A stretch of 64,000 bases of DNA from contig LJHR01000015.1 of NCBI GenBank assembly GCA_001296005.1, forward strand, positions 124,001 to 188,000. Direction: 5' to 3'. The notes under the pieces were generated by a model that was given only the letters and a program-made list of their open reading frames with translations, made no database searches and was not told where the DNA came from. Shown piece by piece: positions 10,275 through 19,346 of this stretch. The stretch is from an alpha proteobacterium AAP38 (lineage in GTDB: Bacteria > Pseudomonadota > Alphaproteobacteria > Azospirillales > Azospirillaceae). A program made the position numbers and the translations under genes. Within the stretch, counting starts at the first letter, position 1, and each line of letters starts with the position of its first letter.

Positions 10275-11207
10275 CTATGTCCGCCGCTCAGACAGGGCTA
10301 CCAGCACAAGCCCACCACCAATCAGGCCCAACCCCACCAGATTGGTCATGGTCAGGGGTTCCCGCAGCCACAGGGCCGAGGAGAGCAGCCCCACCACCGG
10401 CACACCCAGGACTGACAGCGAGGTGGTGATGGCCGGCAGCGCCCGGTTGACCGTGACCATAGCCCAGAAACAGAAGGCGGTGGCGATGGGACCATTATAG
10501 ATCAGCAGAACCACCAGCTGTCCCGACCAGTCGATATGCGACTGATCCTCCGTCAACAGGGCCGCGATGGTGGCCAGCGACGCCGCCAGCATCATCTGCC
10601 AGGGTGCCAATTGCAGCGGCGTGCCCACCCAGCGGTGGCGGCGCACATGCACGATGTTGCAGGCCCAGATCAGGGCCGCCAGCATCAGCAGCCCGTTGCC
10701 CAGCAGCACGGGCCGCTGTGTCCAGTCGAAAGCCGCCGGATTGAACAGCACCGCCACCCCGGACAGGCCGACCAGCAGCCCGCCGGCCTTGGCCCAGCCC
10801 ACCTTTTCCTTCAGGAAGATCAGGGCCAGCGGTACCACCCAGAGCGGGGTGGTATAGGCCAGGATACCGGCCCGGCCCGCCGGCACATACTGGACCGCGA
10901 TGGTGACCAGCAAGGTGAACACCCCCATCTGCAACCCACCTACCGACAGGATGACGGGCAGATCGGCCCTGGGCGGCAGGCGCAGTTGCCGCAGGGCGGC
11001 AGTAAAGATCAGCAGTGAGACAGCACCCAGCAGCAGTCGCGAGGCGACGAAGCTGATGGGCGGCATATGGCCCACCACCTGCTTCATGACAGGCCAGTTC
11101 ACACCCCAGAGCAGGATGACCAGCACCAGCAGGGTGACGGCCATGGGCCGCGTCACCAGTTGGGCTTTCTTCGTCGCCGCCGGCGTCGGCGGGCTGGTAT
11201 CCGGCAT
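10275..11207 (-). CDS. EamA/DMT-family transporter
   Basis: This 310-residue inner-membrane protein has about ten hydrophobic segments arranged as two EamA repeats. The first repeat begins with LLWGVNWPVMK and the second with IWACNIVHVRRH. EamA proteins of the drug/metabolite transporter superfamily usually export amino acids, nucleotides or small metabolites; the substrate cannot be deduced here. It diverges from bolA with about 60 bp between starts, so the two promoters lie close together. Confidence 0.88.
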   Translation of the reverse strand: MPDTSPPTPAATKKAQLVTRPMAVTLLVLVILLWGVNWPVMKQVVGHMPPISFVASRLLLGAVSLLIFTAALRQLRLPPRADLPVILSVGGLQMGVFTLLVTIAVQYVPAGRAGILAYTTPLWVVPLALIFLKEKVGWAKAGGLLVGLSGVAVLFNPAAFDWTQRPVLLGNGLLMLAALIWACNIVHVRRHRWVGTPLQLAPWQMMLAASLATIAALLTEDQSHIDWSGQLVVLLIYNGPIATAFCFWAMVTVNRALPAITTSLSVLGVPVVGLLSSALWLREPLTMTNLVGLGLIGGGLVLVALSERRT

Positions 11208-11267
11208 GATGATCCACTACCTGTTGGCCATGTCCCACCCCTGGCACGGGCCGAACCGGCCCCGGAT

Positions 11268-11558
11268 ATGAGAATGGCAATCTATGCGACCCGCATGCGG
11301 GACAAGCTGACAGAGGCTCTAAACCCGCAAAGCCTGAGCATCAAGGATGTCTCGCACCATCATGCCGGCCATGCGGGCGCCGACCAGCCGGGCGGCGAAA
11401 CGCATTTCGATGTGGTCATCGTCTCGGACCGGTTCGAGGGGCTGGGGCGCGTGGCACGCCAGCGTCTGGTGTATGGCGCCGTGTCGGCGGAACTGGCCGA
11501 GCGGGTACACGCCTTGTCGATCCAGGCCCTGACGCCGGATGAGGACGCCAGGACGTAA
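11268..11558 (+). CDS. BolA family protein
   Basis: This 96-residue protein has the BolA fold. SHHHAGHAGADQPGGETHFD contains the conserved histidines, and GLGRVARQRLVYGAV is the RxxRHR/xVY-type helix of the family. BolA proteins partner monothiol glutaredoxins and act in iron-sulphur or iron-regulatory roles; some also bind DNA. The frame is open further upstream, but BolA homology begins right after MRDKLTEAL, so I take ATG 11268; ATG 11274 is equally possible. The gene stands alone, divergent from the EamA transporter. Confidence 0.9.
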   Translation: MRMAIYATRMRDKLTEALNPQSLSIKDVSHHHAGHAGADQPGGETHFDVVIVSDRFEGLGRVARQRLVYGAVSAELAERVHALSIQALTPDEDART

Positions 11559-11701
11559 TGCCGACGATGATGGCGGGTGATGGTCGGCAAGGCGGCGGTT
11601 ACCGCAGCGCGACCACCCGCCGCAGGGTATGTTGCATCGCAACATGACACTCTGTACCCTGTCATGGCGGGGGTACCTCCCCTGCCTGAAGAAGGGGACG
11701 G

Positions 11702-12220
11702 ATGATGATGCGGGAAACCCCGACACCCTTGGCCGCCCGTGGGGCGGAGGTCGCGGCCGAACTGACGGCGACGGCCATGGTCCTGGGCGAGACCTTGTGG
11801 GCAGCGCAGCAAACAATCGGTCTGCGCGCCGTCCGGCTGGCCGCTGCCGGGTTCGATCCGGCCCGCCTTCGGGACCCCGAATTCACCACCATGGTGTGGG
11901 AAAAGCTGGATGCCGCTCTGGAGGCCCAGCGCGCCCTGGCATCCGGCCTGTGGGCCTTTTCCGATGTCTGGATGGAATGGCTGGCGCAGCAGGTGACGGC
12001 CACCGCCCAGGCCGGGATGGAGATGGCGGCCCCGCCCGACCCCATCCGTTATGGCGGTGCGGCCAGCGATTATGTCGAGACCAGCCTGAATGCCGCGGAA
12101 ATCGCCTGTGGCCGCATGGCGCTGGAAGCCTCGCGGCTGGGCGGACGCGGCCTGGCCCCCTATCACCGCGCCACCAATGAGAATGCCCGCCGGCTGCTGA
12201 GTGCTGCCGGAGAGGGCTGA
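11702..12220 (+). CDS. Helical protein of unknown function (possibly phasin-like)
   Basis: This protein is 172 residues, with three consecutive ATG codons at 11702, 11705 and 11708 preceded by GAAGGGGACGG, a strong ribosome-binding site. It lacks a signal peptide and membrane segments. It is Ala-rich and predicted mostly helical, with patterns such as KLDAALEAQRALASGLWAF that resemble phasins (polyhydroxyalkanoate-granule proteins). I do not recognise a definite family, so the phasin idea is weak. It lies 39 bp before glnD on the same strand and may be co-transcribed. Base composition matches its neighbours. Confidence 0.6.
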   Translation: MMMRETPTPLAARGAEVAAELTATAMVLGETLWAAQQTIGLRAVRLAAAGFDPARLRDPEFTTMVWEKLDAALEAQRALASGLWAFSDVWMEWLAQQVTATAQAGMEMAAPPDPIRYGGAASDYVETSLNAAEIACGRMALEASRLGGRGLAPYHRATNENARRLLSAAGEG

Positions 12221-12259
12221 CCGCACCTGACGCGATAAAATCATCATCGGGAGGGGGTT

Positions 12260-15211
12260 ATGGGGCTGTTCGTATACGGAAGGCCCAAGCCTGGACGGAT
12301 GTTTCGTGCCATACTGTCGCGCAGGGACAGTCCCGGAACCCGTGTGATGCCAGATACTATTCCCCCCGCCCCGCCCCGCAGCAACAGCACCGCCCCGACC
12401 GAAGGCACCTCCCGCCGGTCAGATGGCACGCGTCAGCCCCCCATACCCGGTCGGACCAGCATCGCCAAACGGCTGAATGCCCTGGCCGAGGCGCATGATG
12501 GCAGCATCGACCGGCTGCGTGGGCCGCTGCTGTCCCTGCTGAAAGAGATATTGGCCGAAGGCCGCGCGGCTATCCGCAGCCGGTTCGAGGCGTCGCACCG
12601 TGGTGATGACTGCGTCCACCAGACGGCGAAGTTGACCGACGGCATCGTGCAGGCGCTGGCCGATTTCACACTGGACCATGTCTACCCGACGGCGGAACTG
12701 ACTAAGGGCGAACGGTTGGCCATCGTCGCCATCGGCGGCTATGGCCGCGCCGAGATGGCCCCCTTCTCCGACGTCGATCTGCTGTTCCTGCTGCCCTATA
12801 AGCGCACGCCGCGCGTGGAGCAGGTGGTGGAATATATGCTCTACCTGCTCTGGGATCTGGGCTGGAAGGTGGGGCATGCGGTGCGGTCGGTGGATGAATG
12901 TATCCGCCTGTCGCTGGACGACATGACCATCCGCACCAGCCTGCTGGAAGCCCGCTTCCTGTGGGGCGAAAAGACCCTGTTCGATGAGCTGCGCCGGCGG
13001 TTCACCAAGGATGTAGTGGCCGCGAGCGGCAGTGTCACCGCCTTCATCGAAGCCAAGATGGGGGAGCGGAACGAGCGCCACCGCAAGGTCGGCGACAGCC
13101 GCTACATGCTGGAACCCAATATCAAGGAGGGCAAGGGCGGGCTTCGCGACCTGCAGACCCTGTTCTGGATCGCCAAATACGCCTATCAGGTGGACGAGGT
13201 GGAGGGGCTGGTTGCCAAGGGCGTGCTGACGCCGGAGGAGGCGCAGCGCTTCGCCAAGGCTGAGAGTTTTCTGTGGGCCGCCCGCTGCCAGCTGCATTAC
13301 CTGACAGGCCGCCAGGAAGACCGGCTGACCTTCGATCTGCAGACGGAGATGTCGCGGCGTCTGGGCTATACCGAACATGCCGGCAAGAACGCGGTTGAGC
13401 GCTTCATGAAGCATTATTTCATGATCGCCAAGGATGTGGGCGACCTGACCCGCATCTTCTGCGCCACGCTGGAACAGGAAAGCAAGCGCGCCCCGCGCTT
13501 CGCCTTCCTGCGCAAGCGGTTCCAGCGCGGGGCGGATTTCAACGGCTTCACCCTGGATGCCGGCCGTCTGAACGTGAAGTCCGAACGGCATTTCAAGGAT
13601 CAGCCCATCGACATGATCCGCCTGTTCCATGTGGCGCAGGAAAATGATCTGGATATCCATCCCAACGCCCTGCGCGCCATTACCCGCGCCCTGTCCAGCA
13701 TCGGGCCGAAACTGCGCGAGGACGCGGAGGCCAACCGCCTGTTCCTGGAAGTGCTGTCATCGAAGAAGGACCCGGAGGTCGCGCTGCGCCGCATGAACGA
13801 GGCGGGCGTGCTGGGCCGGTTCGTGCCGGATTTCGGGCGCATCGTGGGCATGATGCAGTTCGACATGTACCACCATTTCACGGTGGACGAGCATACGCTG
13901 TTCGCGGTCGGCATCCTTCATCAGGTGGAGAAAGGCGCCTTGACCGAAGAGGTGCCGCTGGCGTCGGAGGTCATCCATACCGTCTCGTCGCGCCGCGCGC
14001 TCTATGTCGCCATGCTGGTGCATGACATCGCCAAAGGGCGCGGGGGTGACCATTCCATCCTGGGCGCGAAGGTCGCCGAAAAACTCTGTCCCCGCCTGGG
14101 CATGACGGAGGAAGAGACGGAAACCGTGGTCTGGCTGGTGCGCTGGCACCTGGCCATGTCCGACACCGCCTTCAAGCGCGACCTGGATGATGAGAATACC
14201 ATCACGAAGTTCGTCGATCTGGTGAAGTCACCGGAACGGTTGAAGCTGCTGCTCTGCCTGACGGTGGCCGATATCCGGGCCGTGGGACCGGGCCGCTGGA
14301 ATGGCTGGAAGGCCACTTTGCTGCGTCAGCTTTACCGCCGCAGCGAGGAGCGGATGTCCGGCGTCGTGGGAACGGAGGGCCGCGACAGCCGCGTAACCGC
14401 AGCCCAGGCAGCCCTGCGCGCGCAACTGGCCGACTGGCCCGCCGCCGATATCGATGCCCATATGGCGCGCGCCTATCCGGGCTATTGGCTGTCGCTGAAC
14501 ATTCCGACGCTGGCCCACCATGCCCGCCTGATCCGGGAGGCGGAGCGCACAAAGGCCCCGCTGACCCTGGATACCCGTATCGACCGGGGGCGCGTGGTGA
14601 CGGAGGTGACGGTCTATACCGCCGACCATCCGGGCCTGTTCTCCCGCCTTGCCGGTGCCCTGGCGCTGGCAGGGGCCGACATCATGGATGCCCGCATCTT
14701 CACCATGACCAATGGCATGGCGCTGGACGTGTTCACGGTGCAGGCCGCCGGCGGCGGATCGTTCGACAGCGGGGACAAACTGGCCCGGCTGTCGGTGATG
14801 GTGGACAAGGTTCTGGCCGGTGAATTGCGGCTGGCCGACGAGCTGGACCGTCGCCGCCCGCCGCAGACCGCCCGCTCCCGCGCCTTCAAGGTGCCACCGC
14901 GCGTTCTGGTCGACAATACGGTGACCGGCAATCACACCGTGATCGAGGTGAATGGCCGCGACCGTCCCGGCCTGCTCTATCTGCTGACCCGCACCCTGAC
15001 CCAGGCGAATTTGCAGATCGCGTCGGCCAAAATCTCCACCTATGGCAACGTCGCCATCGACGTGTTCTATGTGAAGGATGTTTTCGGCCTGAAGGTCACG
15101 CATGAACGCAAGCTGGCCGAAATCCGCCATGCGCTTCTGAACGCCCTGACCGAACCGGAGGGAGAGCCGGAACCGGCAAAGGCGACGAAGGTGAAGAAGA
15201 AGGCGGCGTAA
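12260..15211 (+). CDS. glnD: Bifunctional PII uridylyltransferase / uridylyl-removing enzyme
   Basis: GlnD senses glutamine and adds or removes UMP on PII proteins, so it controls nitrogen assimilation and, in diazotrophs, nitrogen fixation. In 983 residues the order is: nucleotidyltransferase domain with GGYGRAEMAPFSDVDLLF near residue 160 (metal-binding DVD), the GlnD linker, an HD domain with LVHDIAKGRGGDHS near 583 (UMP removal), and two ACT domains near 782 (TADHPGLFSRLAG) and 895 (GRDRPGLLYLLTR) that bind glutamine. I choose ATG 12260 because GGAGGG sits 7 nt upstream; a start at 12347 would also fit but lacks a ribosome-binding site. The C-terminus is lysine-rich. It ends at a shared terminator with trpS. 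Confidence 0.97.
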   Translation: MGLFVYGRPKPGRMFRAILSRRDSPGTRVMPDTIPPAPPRSNSTAPTEGTSRRSDGTRQPPIPGRTSIAKRLNALAEAHDGSIDRLRGPLLSLLKEILAEGRAAIRSRFEASHRGDDCVHQTAKLTDGIVQALADFTLDHVYPTAELTKGERLAIVAIGGYGRAEMAPFSDVDLLFLLPYKRTPRVEQVVEYMLYLLWDLGWKVGHAVRSVDECIRLSLDDMTIRTSLLEARFLWGEKTLFDELRRRFTKDVVAASGSVTAFIEAKMGERNERHRKVGDSRYMLEPNIKEGKGGLRDLQTLFWIAKYAYQVDEVEGLVAKGVLTPEEAQRFAKAESFLWAARCQLHYLTGRQEDRLTFDLQTEMSRRLGYTEHAGKNAVERFMKHYFMIAKDVGDLTRIFCATLEQESKRAPRFAFLRKRFQRGADFNGFTLDAGRLNVKSERHFKDQPIDMIRLFHVAQENDLDIHPNALRAITRALSSIGPKLREDAEANRLFLEVLSSKKDPEVALRRMNEAGVLGRFVPDFGRIVGMMQFDMYHHFTVDEHTLFAVGILHQVEKGALTEEVPLASEVIHTVSSRRALYVAMLVHDIAKGRGGDHSILGAKVAEKLCPRLGMTEEETETVVWLVRWHLAMSDTAFKRDLDDENTITKFVDLVKSPERLKLLLCLTVADIRAVGPGRWNGWKATLLRQLYRRSEERMSGVVGTEGRDSRVTAAQAALRAQLADWPAADIDAHMARAYPGYWLSLNIPTLAHHARLIREAERTKAPLTLDTRIDRGRVVTEVTVYTADHPGLFSRLAGALALAGADIMDARIFTMTNGMALDVFTVQAAGGGSFDSGDKLARLSVMVDKVLAGELRLADELDRRRPPQTARSRAFKVPPRVLVDNTVTGNHTVIEVNGRDRPGLLYLLTRTLTQANLQIASAKISTYGNVAIDVFYVKDVFGLKVTHERKLAEIRHALLNALTEPEGEPEPAKATKVKKKAA

Positions 15212-15214
15212 CAA

Positions 15215-15248
15215 AAAGGGGATGGACGGTCGCCCGTCCATCCCCTTT
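15215..15248. terminator. Bidirectional terminator between glnD and trpS
   Basis: A perfect 15-bp stem (15215-15229 with 15234-15248) has a 4-nt loop, with A-run on the left and T-run on the right. It can terminate both the plus-strand glnD and minus-strand trpS transcripts. Confidence 0.9.
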
Positions 15249-15270
15249 CATCGCCGATGGGTTTTGAGGA

Positions 15271-16272
15271 TCAGAACCGCACCAGACCCACCAGATCCTT
15301 CACCTCATTCACCGTCCGCGCTGCGATTTCACCGGCGCGGTCGGCACCCTTCTTCAAAAGCCGGTCCAACTCGGCCTTGTCGCCCAGCAGCCGGTTCATC
15401 TCACCCGCGATGGGGGCCAGCTTGGCGACCGATAGGTCGGCGAGCGCACCCTTGAAGGCGCTGAACTGCTGCCCGCCGAACTGGGCCAGCACGGCGGCGC
15501 GTGTCGTGTCGGAGAGCGCGGCATAGATGGTGACCAGATTGTTGGCTTCTGGCCGCTTTTCCAGGTCCTCCACCGTCTCGGGCAGGGGTTCCGGGTCGGT
15601 CTTGGCCTTGCGGATCTTGAGCGCGATGGTGTCGGCATCATCGGTCAGGTTGATGCGGCTATACTCGCTCTCATCCGACTTCGACATTTTCTTGGTGCCG
15701 TCGCGCAGGCTCATCACCCGCGTCGCCTCGCCCAGGATCTGCGGTTCCGGCAGGGGGAAGAAGCCGTCGGCCTTGTAATAGCGGTTGAAGGCGCCAGCAA
15801 TGTCGCGGGCCAGTTCAAGATGCTGCTTCTGATCCTCGCCCACCGGCACATGCGTGGCCTTGTACAGCAGGATGTCGGCGGCCATCAGCACGGGGTAGGC
15901 ATAGAGGCCCAGGACGGCATTATCCTTCTGCTTGCCCGCCTTTTCCTTGAACTGGGTCATGCGGTTCAGCCAGCCCAGCGGCGTGTGGCAGGTCAGGATC
16001 CAGTTCAGTTCGGCATGGCCGGACACCGACGACTGGTTGAACAGGATGTTCTTGTCCGGATCGATCCCCGCCGCGATGTAGGCAGCCGCCACCTCGCGGA
16101 TATTGTTCCGCAGGGTTTCGGGGTCATGATCGATGGTCATGGCGTGCAGATCGACGACGCAGAAGATGGCGTCCATGTCGTTCTGCAGCTTCACCCAGTT
16201 CTTCAGCGCGCCGAGATAATTGCCGAGGTGGAGCTGGCGGGTCGGCTGCATGCCGGAAAAGATAAGGCTCAT
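15271..16272 (-). CDS. trpS: Tryptophanyl-tRNA synthetase
   Basis: This class I aminoacyl-tRNA synthetase of 333 residues charges tRNA-Trp. The HIGH-type signature appears as [12 protein letters not shown] near residues 10-21, the KMSKS loop as KKMSKSDES near residues 192-200, and the family motif [19 protein letters not shown] lies between them. Length matches bacterial TrpRS. It is the last gene of a minus-strand pair behind murJ (77-bp gap), and its transcript ends at the glnD/trpS hairpin. Confidence 0.97.
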   Translation of the reverse strand: MSLIFSGMQPTRQLHLGNYLGALKNWVKLQNDMDAIFCVVDLHAMTIDHDPETLRNNIREVAAAYIAAGIDPDKNILFNQSSVSGHAELNWILTCHTPLGWLNRMTQFKEKAGKQKDNAVLGLYAYPVLMAADILLYKATHVPVGEDQKQHLELARDIAGAFNRYYKADGFFPLPEPQILGEATRVMSLRDGTKKMSKSDESEYSRINLTDDADTIALKIRKAKTDPEPLPETVEDLEKRPEANNLVTIYAALSDTTRAAVLAQFGGQQFSAFKGALADLSVAKLAPIAGEMNRLLGDKAELDRLLKKGADRAGEIAARTVNEVKDLVGLVRF

Positions 16273-16348
16273 CGCTTGAGGTCTCTATCGGTCGCTTGTG
16301 GAAGGCGAAATGCCGGGCCGTCTGTATCGCGCGGGCGGACAGCCCGGG

Positions 16349-17914
16349 TCAAGCGGCGGGCGTGTTCCCACCCCGGCGCAGCAGCCCCTTGATCTCCGAA
16401 AGGCGGGTGGCGCCCAACAGGAAGCAAAGCGCGAAATAGGTCAGTGATGCACCGGTAATCACGGCCACCAGGGCGCTGATCCGTTCCAGTGCTGCACCCA
16501 CGAACAGCGATTTCGCCAGCAGTTCTGTCAACCCGATACCGGCCAGCGCCAGGCCCAGGGCCGCAAGCGCCATGCGCCACAGCCGGCTTTTCAGCCGTGC
16601 ATCCAGCGTCAGCAGACCCCGGCGGCGCAGGCCGATGGCCAGCAGCACTACATTCAGCCAGGCCGTCAGACCCGGCGCCAGGGCCAGCCCGACATGGCCC
16701 AACGGTTCGATCAAAGCCAGCGAGACCAGGACATTGCCAATCAGCACCACGATGGCGATACGCACCGGCCCCTTCGTGTCCTGTTTGGCGAAATAGGCCG
16801 AGGACAGGATCTTGGCCACAATGAAGGCCGGTATACCGATGGCAAAGGCCTGCAGCGCCGCCGACGTGGCGGTCGCATCCGCCGCCGTGAAGGCCCCGCC
16901 CTTGAACAGCACATGCACCAGCGGGGCGGGAATGGTCAGCAGGGCCACGGTCGCCGGCAGGCCGAACAGGGCCGCGAATTCCAGGCCCCGGCACAGGCTG
17001 GCCTTCACCCCGTCATGGTCGCCGGCAACCATCTGCCGCGACAGCAGCGGCAGCAGGGCCGTGCCCACCGCCACCCCGATCACCGACATGGGCAGCTGGT
17101 TCAGGCGGTCGGCATATTGCAGATGCGACACCGCCCCCGTGGGCAGCCAGGAGGCAAGGTTGGTGCCAACCAGCAAATTGAACTGATAGACGCCCGCCCC
17201 CAGGATGCCGGGCGCCAGCAGGGCGAACAGCTTCTTCACGCGCGGCGTCAGGCGCGGACGACGCAGGGACAGCCCCATGCCGGCCCGTTTGGCAGCCAGG
17301 ATCATCCAGACCATCTGCGCCAGACCCGCCACAGGCACGCCATAGGCCAGCATCCAATGCGCCCCGATGCCCAGCGGCCCCGACAGCAGCAGACCCGTGA
17401 TCTGCACGATATTCAGCAGCACCGGTGCCGCTGCAAACGGCCCGAACCGGCCCACGGCATTGAGGATAGACCCAAACAGAGCCGTGATAGAAATCAGCGT
17501 CAGATAAGGAAAGGTGATGTGGGAAAGCGAGATAGCGAGCTTGAACTGCGCCGGATTATCATGGAACCCGGTGGCTAGGACCGCCACCACCCAGGGCATG
17601 GCAAGCGCCATGATGATTGAGAAAATCATCAAGATGGCGACCATGACGGACAAAGCCTCTTCGGCCAGCCCCTTGGCCGCATCCTTGCCTTCCTTCTCCA
17701 TCGCTCCGGCAAAGAGCGGCAGGAAGGCCGCCGTAAAGGCGCCTTCGGCAAACAGCGAGCGGAACAGGTTGGGCAGGCGGAAGGCCACGAAGAAGGCATC
17801 CGCCTCCATGCCCGCACCCAGAAACCGGGCCTGCAGCATGTCGCGCACAAAGCCCAGCACGCGGCTGACCATGGTGATGCCGCCGACAGTGGCGATGGCG
17901 CGGGCGAAGCTCAT
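16349..17914 (-). CDS. murJ: Lipid II flippase MurJ
   Basis: This 521-residue polytopic inner-membrane protein of the MOP superfamily flips lipid II to the periplasmic face for peptidoglycan synthesis. The N-terminus AIATVGGITMVSRVLGFVRD and the segment FVAFRLPNLFRSLFAEGAF are diagnostic for MurJ/MviN; about 14 hydrophobic segments follow. It precedes trpS on the minus strand. A REP-type palindrome lies just upstream of its start codon, between murJ and dnaJ. Confidence 0.95.
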   Translation of the reverse strand: MSFARAIATVGGITMVSRVLGFVRDMLQARFLGAGMEADAFFVAFRLPNLFRSLFAEGAFTAAFLPLFAGAMEKEGKDAAKGLAEEALSVMVAILMIFSIIMALAMPWVVAVLATGFHDNPAQFKLAISLSHITFPYLTLISITALFGSILNAVGRFGPFAAAPVLLNIVQITGLLLSGPLGIGAHWMLAYGVPVAGLAQMVWMILAAKRAGMGLSLRRPRLTPRVKKLFALLAPGILGAGVYQFNLLVGTNLASWLPTGAVSHLQYADRLNQLPMSVIGVAVGTALLPLLSRQMVAGDHDGVKASLCRGLEFAALFGLPATVALLTIPAPLVHVLFKGGAFTAADATATSAALQAFAIGIPAFIVAKILSSAYFAKQDTKGPVRIAIVVLIGNVLVSLALIEPLGHVGLALAPGLTAWLNVVLLAIGLRRRGLLTLDARLKSRLWRMALAALGLALAGIGLTELLAKSLFVGAALERISALVAVITGASLTYFALCFLLGATRLSEIKGLLRRGGNTPAA

Positions 17915-17930
17915 GAAGGGGTCCGGTAAT

Positions 17931-18018
17931 TCGTAGAGCGGATTAGCGACAGGGTAATCCGCGGAGCAACGGTGACGGTGTACCGCGGATTACGGCTGCC
18001 GCCTAATCCGCTCTACGA
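17931..18018. repeat. REP-type palindromic element (pair of GTAG hairpins)
   Basis: The outer arms at 17931-17946 and 18003-18018 are perfect 16-bp inverted repeats (TCGTAGAGCGGATTAG and complement). Inner arms at 17954-17964 and 17983-17993 (GTAATCCGCGG and complement) form a second inverted repeat. Each half is also its own hairpin (CGGATTA...TAATCCG) with a GTAG tetranucleotide on the outer side, the layout of REP sequences recognised by RAYT transposases. It fills most of the gap between murJ and dnaJ. It has no T-run, so it is not a classic terminator. Confidence 0.85.
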
Positions 18019-18025
18019 TGACGGA

Positions 18026-19171
18026 TCAATCCTTCAAATCCGCAAAGAACTCTTTCACCTTGGCGAAAAAGCCCTCCGACTCGGGATTCTGGCCGTTCTC
18101 CGAGGCGTCCTTTTCGAATTCGCGCAGCAATTCCTGCTGGCGCTTCGTCAGGTTCACGGGCGTTTCGACCATGACATTGATGTACATGTCGCCGCGCTGC
18201 GGGCTGCGCAGGACGCTCATGCCCTTGCCCTTCAGGCGGAACTGATGGCCCGTCTGGGTGCCGGCGGGGACATTCACCTTGGCCCGGCTGCCATCGATGG
18301 TCGGTACCTCAATGGTTCCGCCCAGCGCCGCCGTGGTCATGGGAATGGGCACCCGGCAATGCAGATTGGCTCCGTCACGCTGGAAGAAGCGGTGAGCCGC
18401 GATCGACAGGAAGATATAGAGATCCCCTGGCGTGCCGCCACGCAATCCCGCCTCGCCTTCGCCCGCCAGACGGATACGGGTACCATCCTCCACGCCCGCC
18501 GGGATCGAGACCTGAAGGGTCTTTTCCTTGCGCACGCGACCCTGGCCACCGCAATGGCGGCACGGGTCCTTGATAACGCGGCCGGCCCCGTTACAGGTGG
18601 GGCAGGAACGTTCGATGGTGAAGAAGCCCTGCTGGGCCCGCACCTTGCCGGCCCCGTTACAGGTGCCGCAGGTGGTGGGGCTGCTGCCCGCCTCCGCACC
18701 CGACCCGCCGCAGGGATCGCACATCACACTGGTCGGTACGCGCACCTGGGTGGCGGAGCCCTTGAAGGCATCCTCCAGGCTGATTTCCAGGTTGTAGCGC
18801 AGATCGTTGCCGCGATTGTTGGTCTGGCCGCCGCGCCCGCCGCGGCCCATGAACTCCCCGAACATCTCGTCAAAGATGTCAGCGAAGCCGCCACCGAAAT
18901 CAAAGCCACCGGCAGCCCCGCCCGCACCTGGGCGCCCACCACCACCTTCAAAGGCGGCATGGCCGAACCGGTCATAGGCGGCTCGCTTCTGCTCGTCCTT
19001 CAGACAATCATAGGCTTCGTTGATTTCCTTGAACTTCTGCTCGGCCGTCTTGTCACCCTGATTGCGGTCGGGGTGATACTGCATGGCCAGCTTGCGATAG
19101 GCCTTTTTCAGGTCGTCGGCGCTGGCGTTTTTCGGGGCGCCGAGAACTTCGTAATAATCGCGCTTCGACAT
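18026..19171 (-). CDS. dnaJ: Chaperone DnaJ (Hsp40)
   Basis: The DnaK co-chaperone has 381 residues and full type I architecture. The N-terminal J domain carries YHPDRN; a Gly-rich G/F region follows (about 75-125); then come four zinc-binding repeats [24 protein letters not shown] and CRHCGGQG, and the C-terminal substrate-binding domains. It lies downstream of dnaK on the same strand with a 175-bp gap that contains a GC-rich stem-loop. Heat-shock control together with dnaK is expected. Confidence 0.98.
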   Translation of the reverse strand: MSKRDYYEVLGAPKNASADDLKKAYRKLAMQYHPDRNQGDKTAEQKFKEINEAYDCLKDEQKRAAYDRFGHAAFEGGGGRPGAGGAAGGFDFGGGFADIFDEMFGEFMGRGGRGGQTNNRGNDLRYNLEISLEDAFKGSATQVRVPTSVMCDPCGGSGAEAGSSPTTCGTCNGAGKVRAQQGFFTIERSCPTCNGAGRVIKDPCRHCGGQGRVRKEKTLQVSIPAGVEDGTRIRLAGEGEAGLRGGTPGDLYIFLSIAAHRFFQRDGANLHCRVPIPMTTAALGGTIEVPTIDGSRAKVNVPAGTQTGHQFRLKGKGMSVLRSPQRGDMYINVMVETPVNLTKRQQELLREFEKDASENGQNPESEGFFAKVKEFFADLKD

Positions 19172-19267
19172 GGTGGCCTCTGTCCCTTCGCATCCGGTCC
19201 GGCCGGCCTGTCAGTGGCGCCGTACCCGGATTGGAAGCCAAATCATCAACATTCCTGTCAAGCAACA

Positions 19268-19294
19268 GGCCCGCCCGGGTAAACCGGGCGGGCC
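19268..19294 (-). terminator. GC-rich stem-loop between dnaK and dnaJ
   Basis: An 11-bp perfect stem GGCCCGCCCGG/CCGGGCGGGCC encloses a 5-nt loop. On the dnaK-dnaJ transcript only a weak T-rich tract follows, so it may act as a partial terminator or mRNA-stabilising stem that lowers dnaJ relative to dnaK. Confidence 0.55.
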
Positions 19295-19346
19295 AGCGCC
19301 AGACTTGGAACGGCTGTCCCGCCCCCGAAATGGGGGTCAAACGGCG

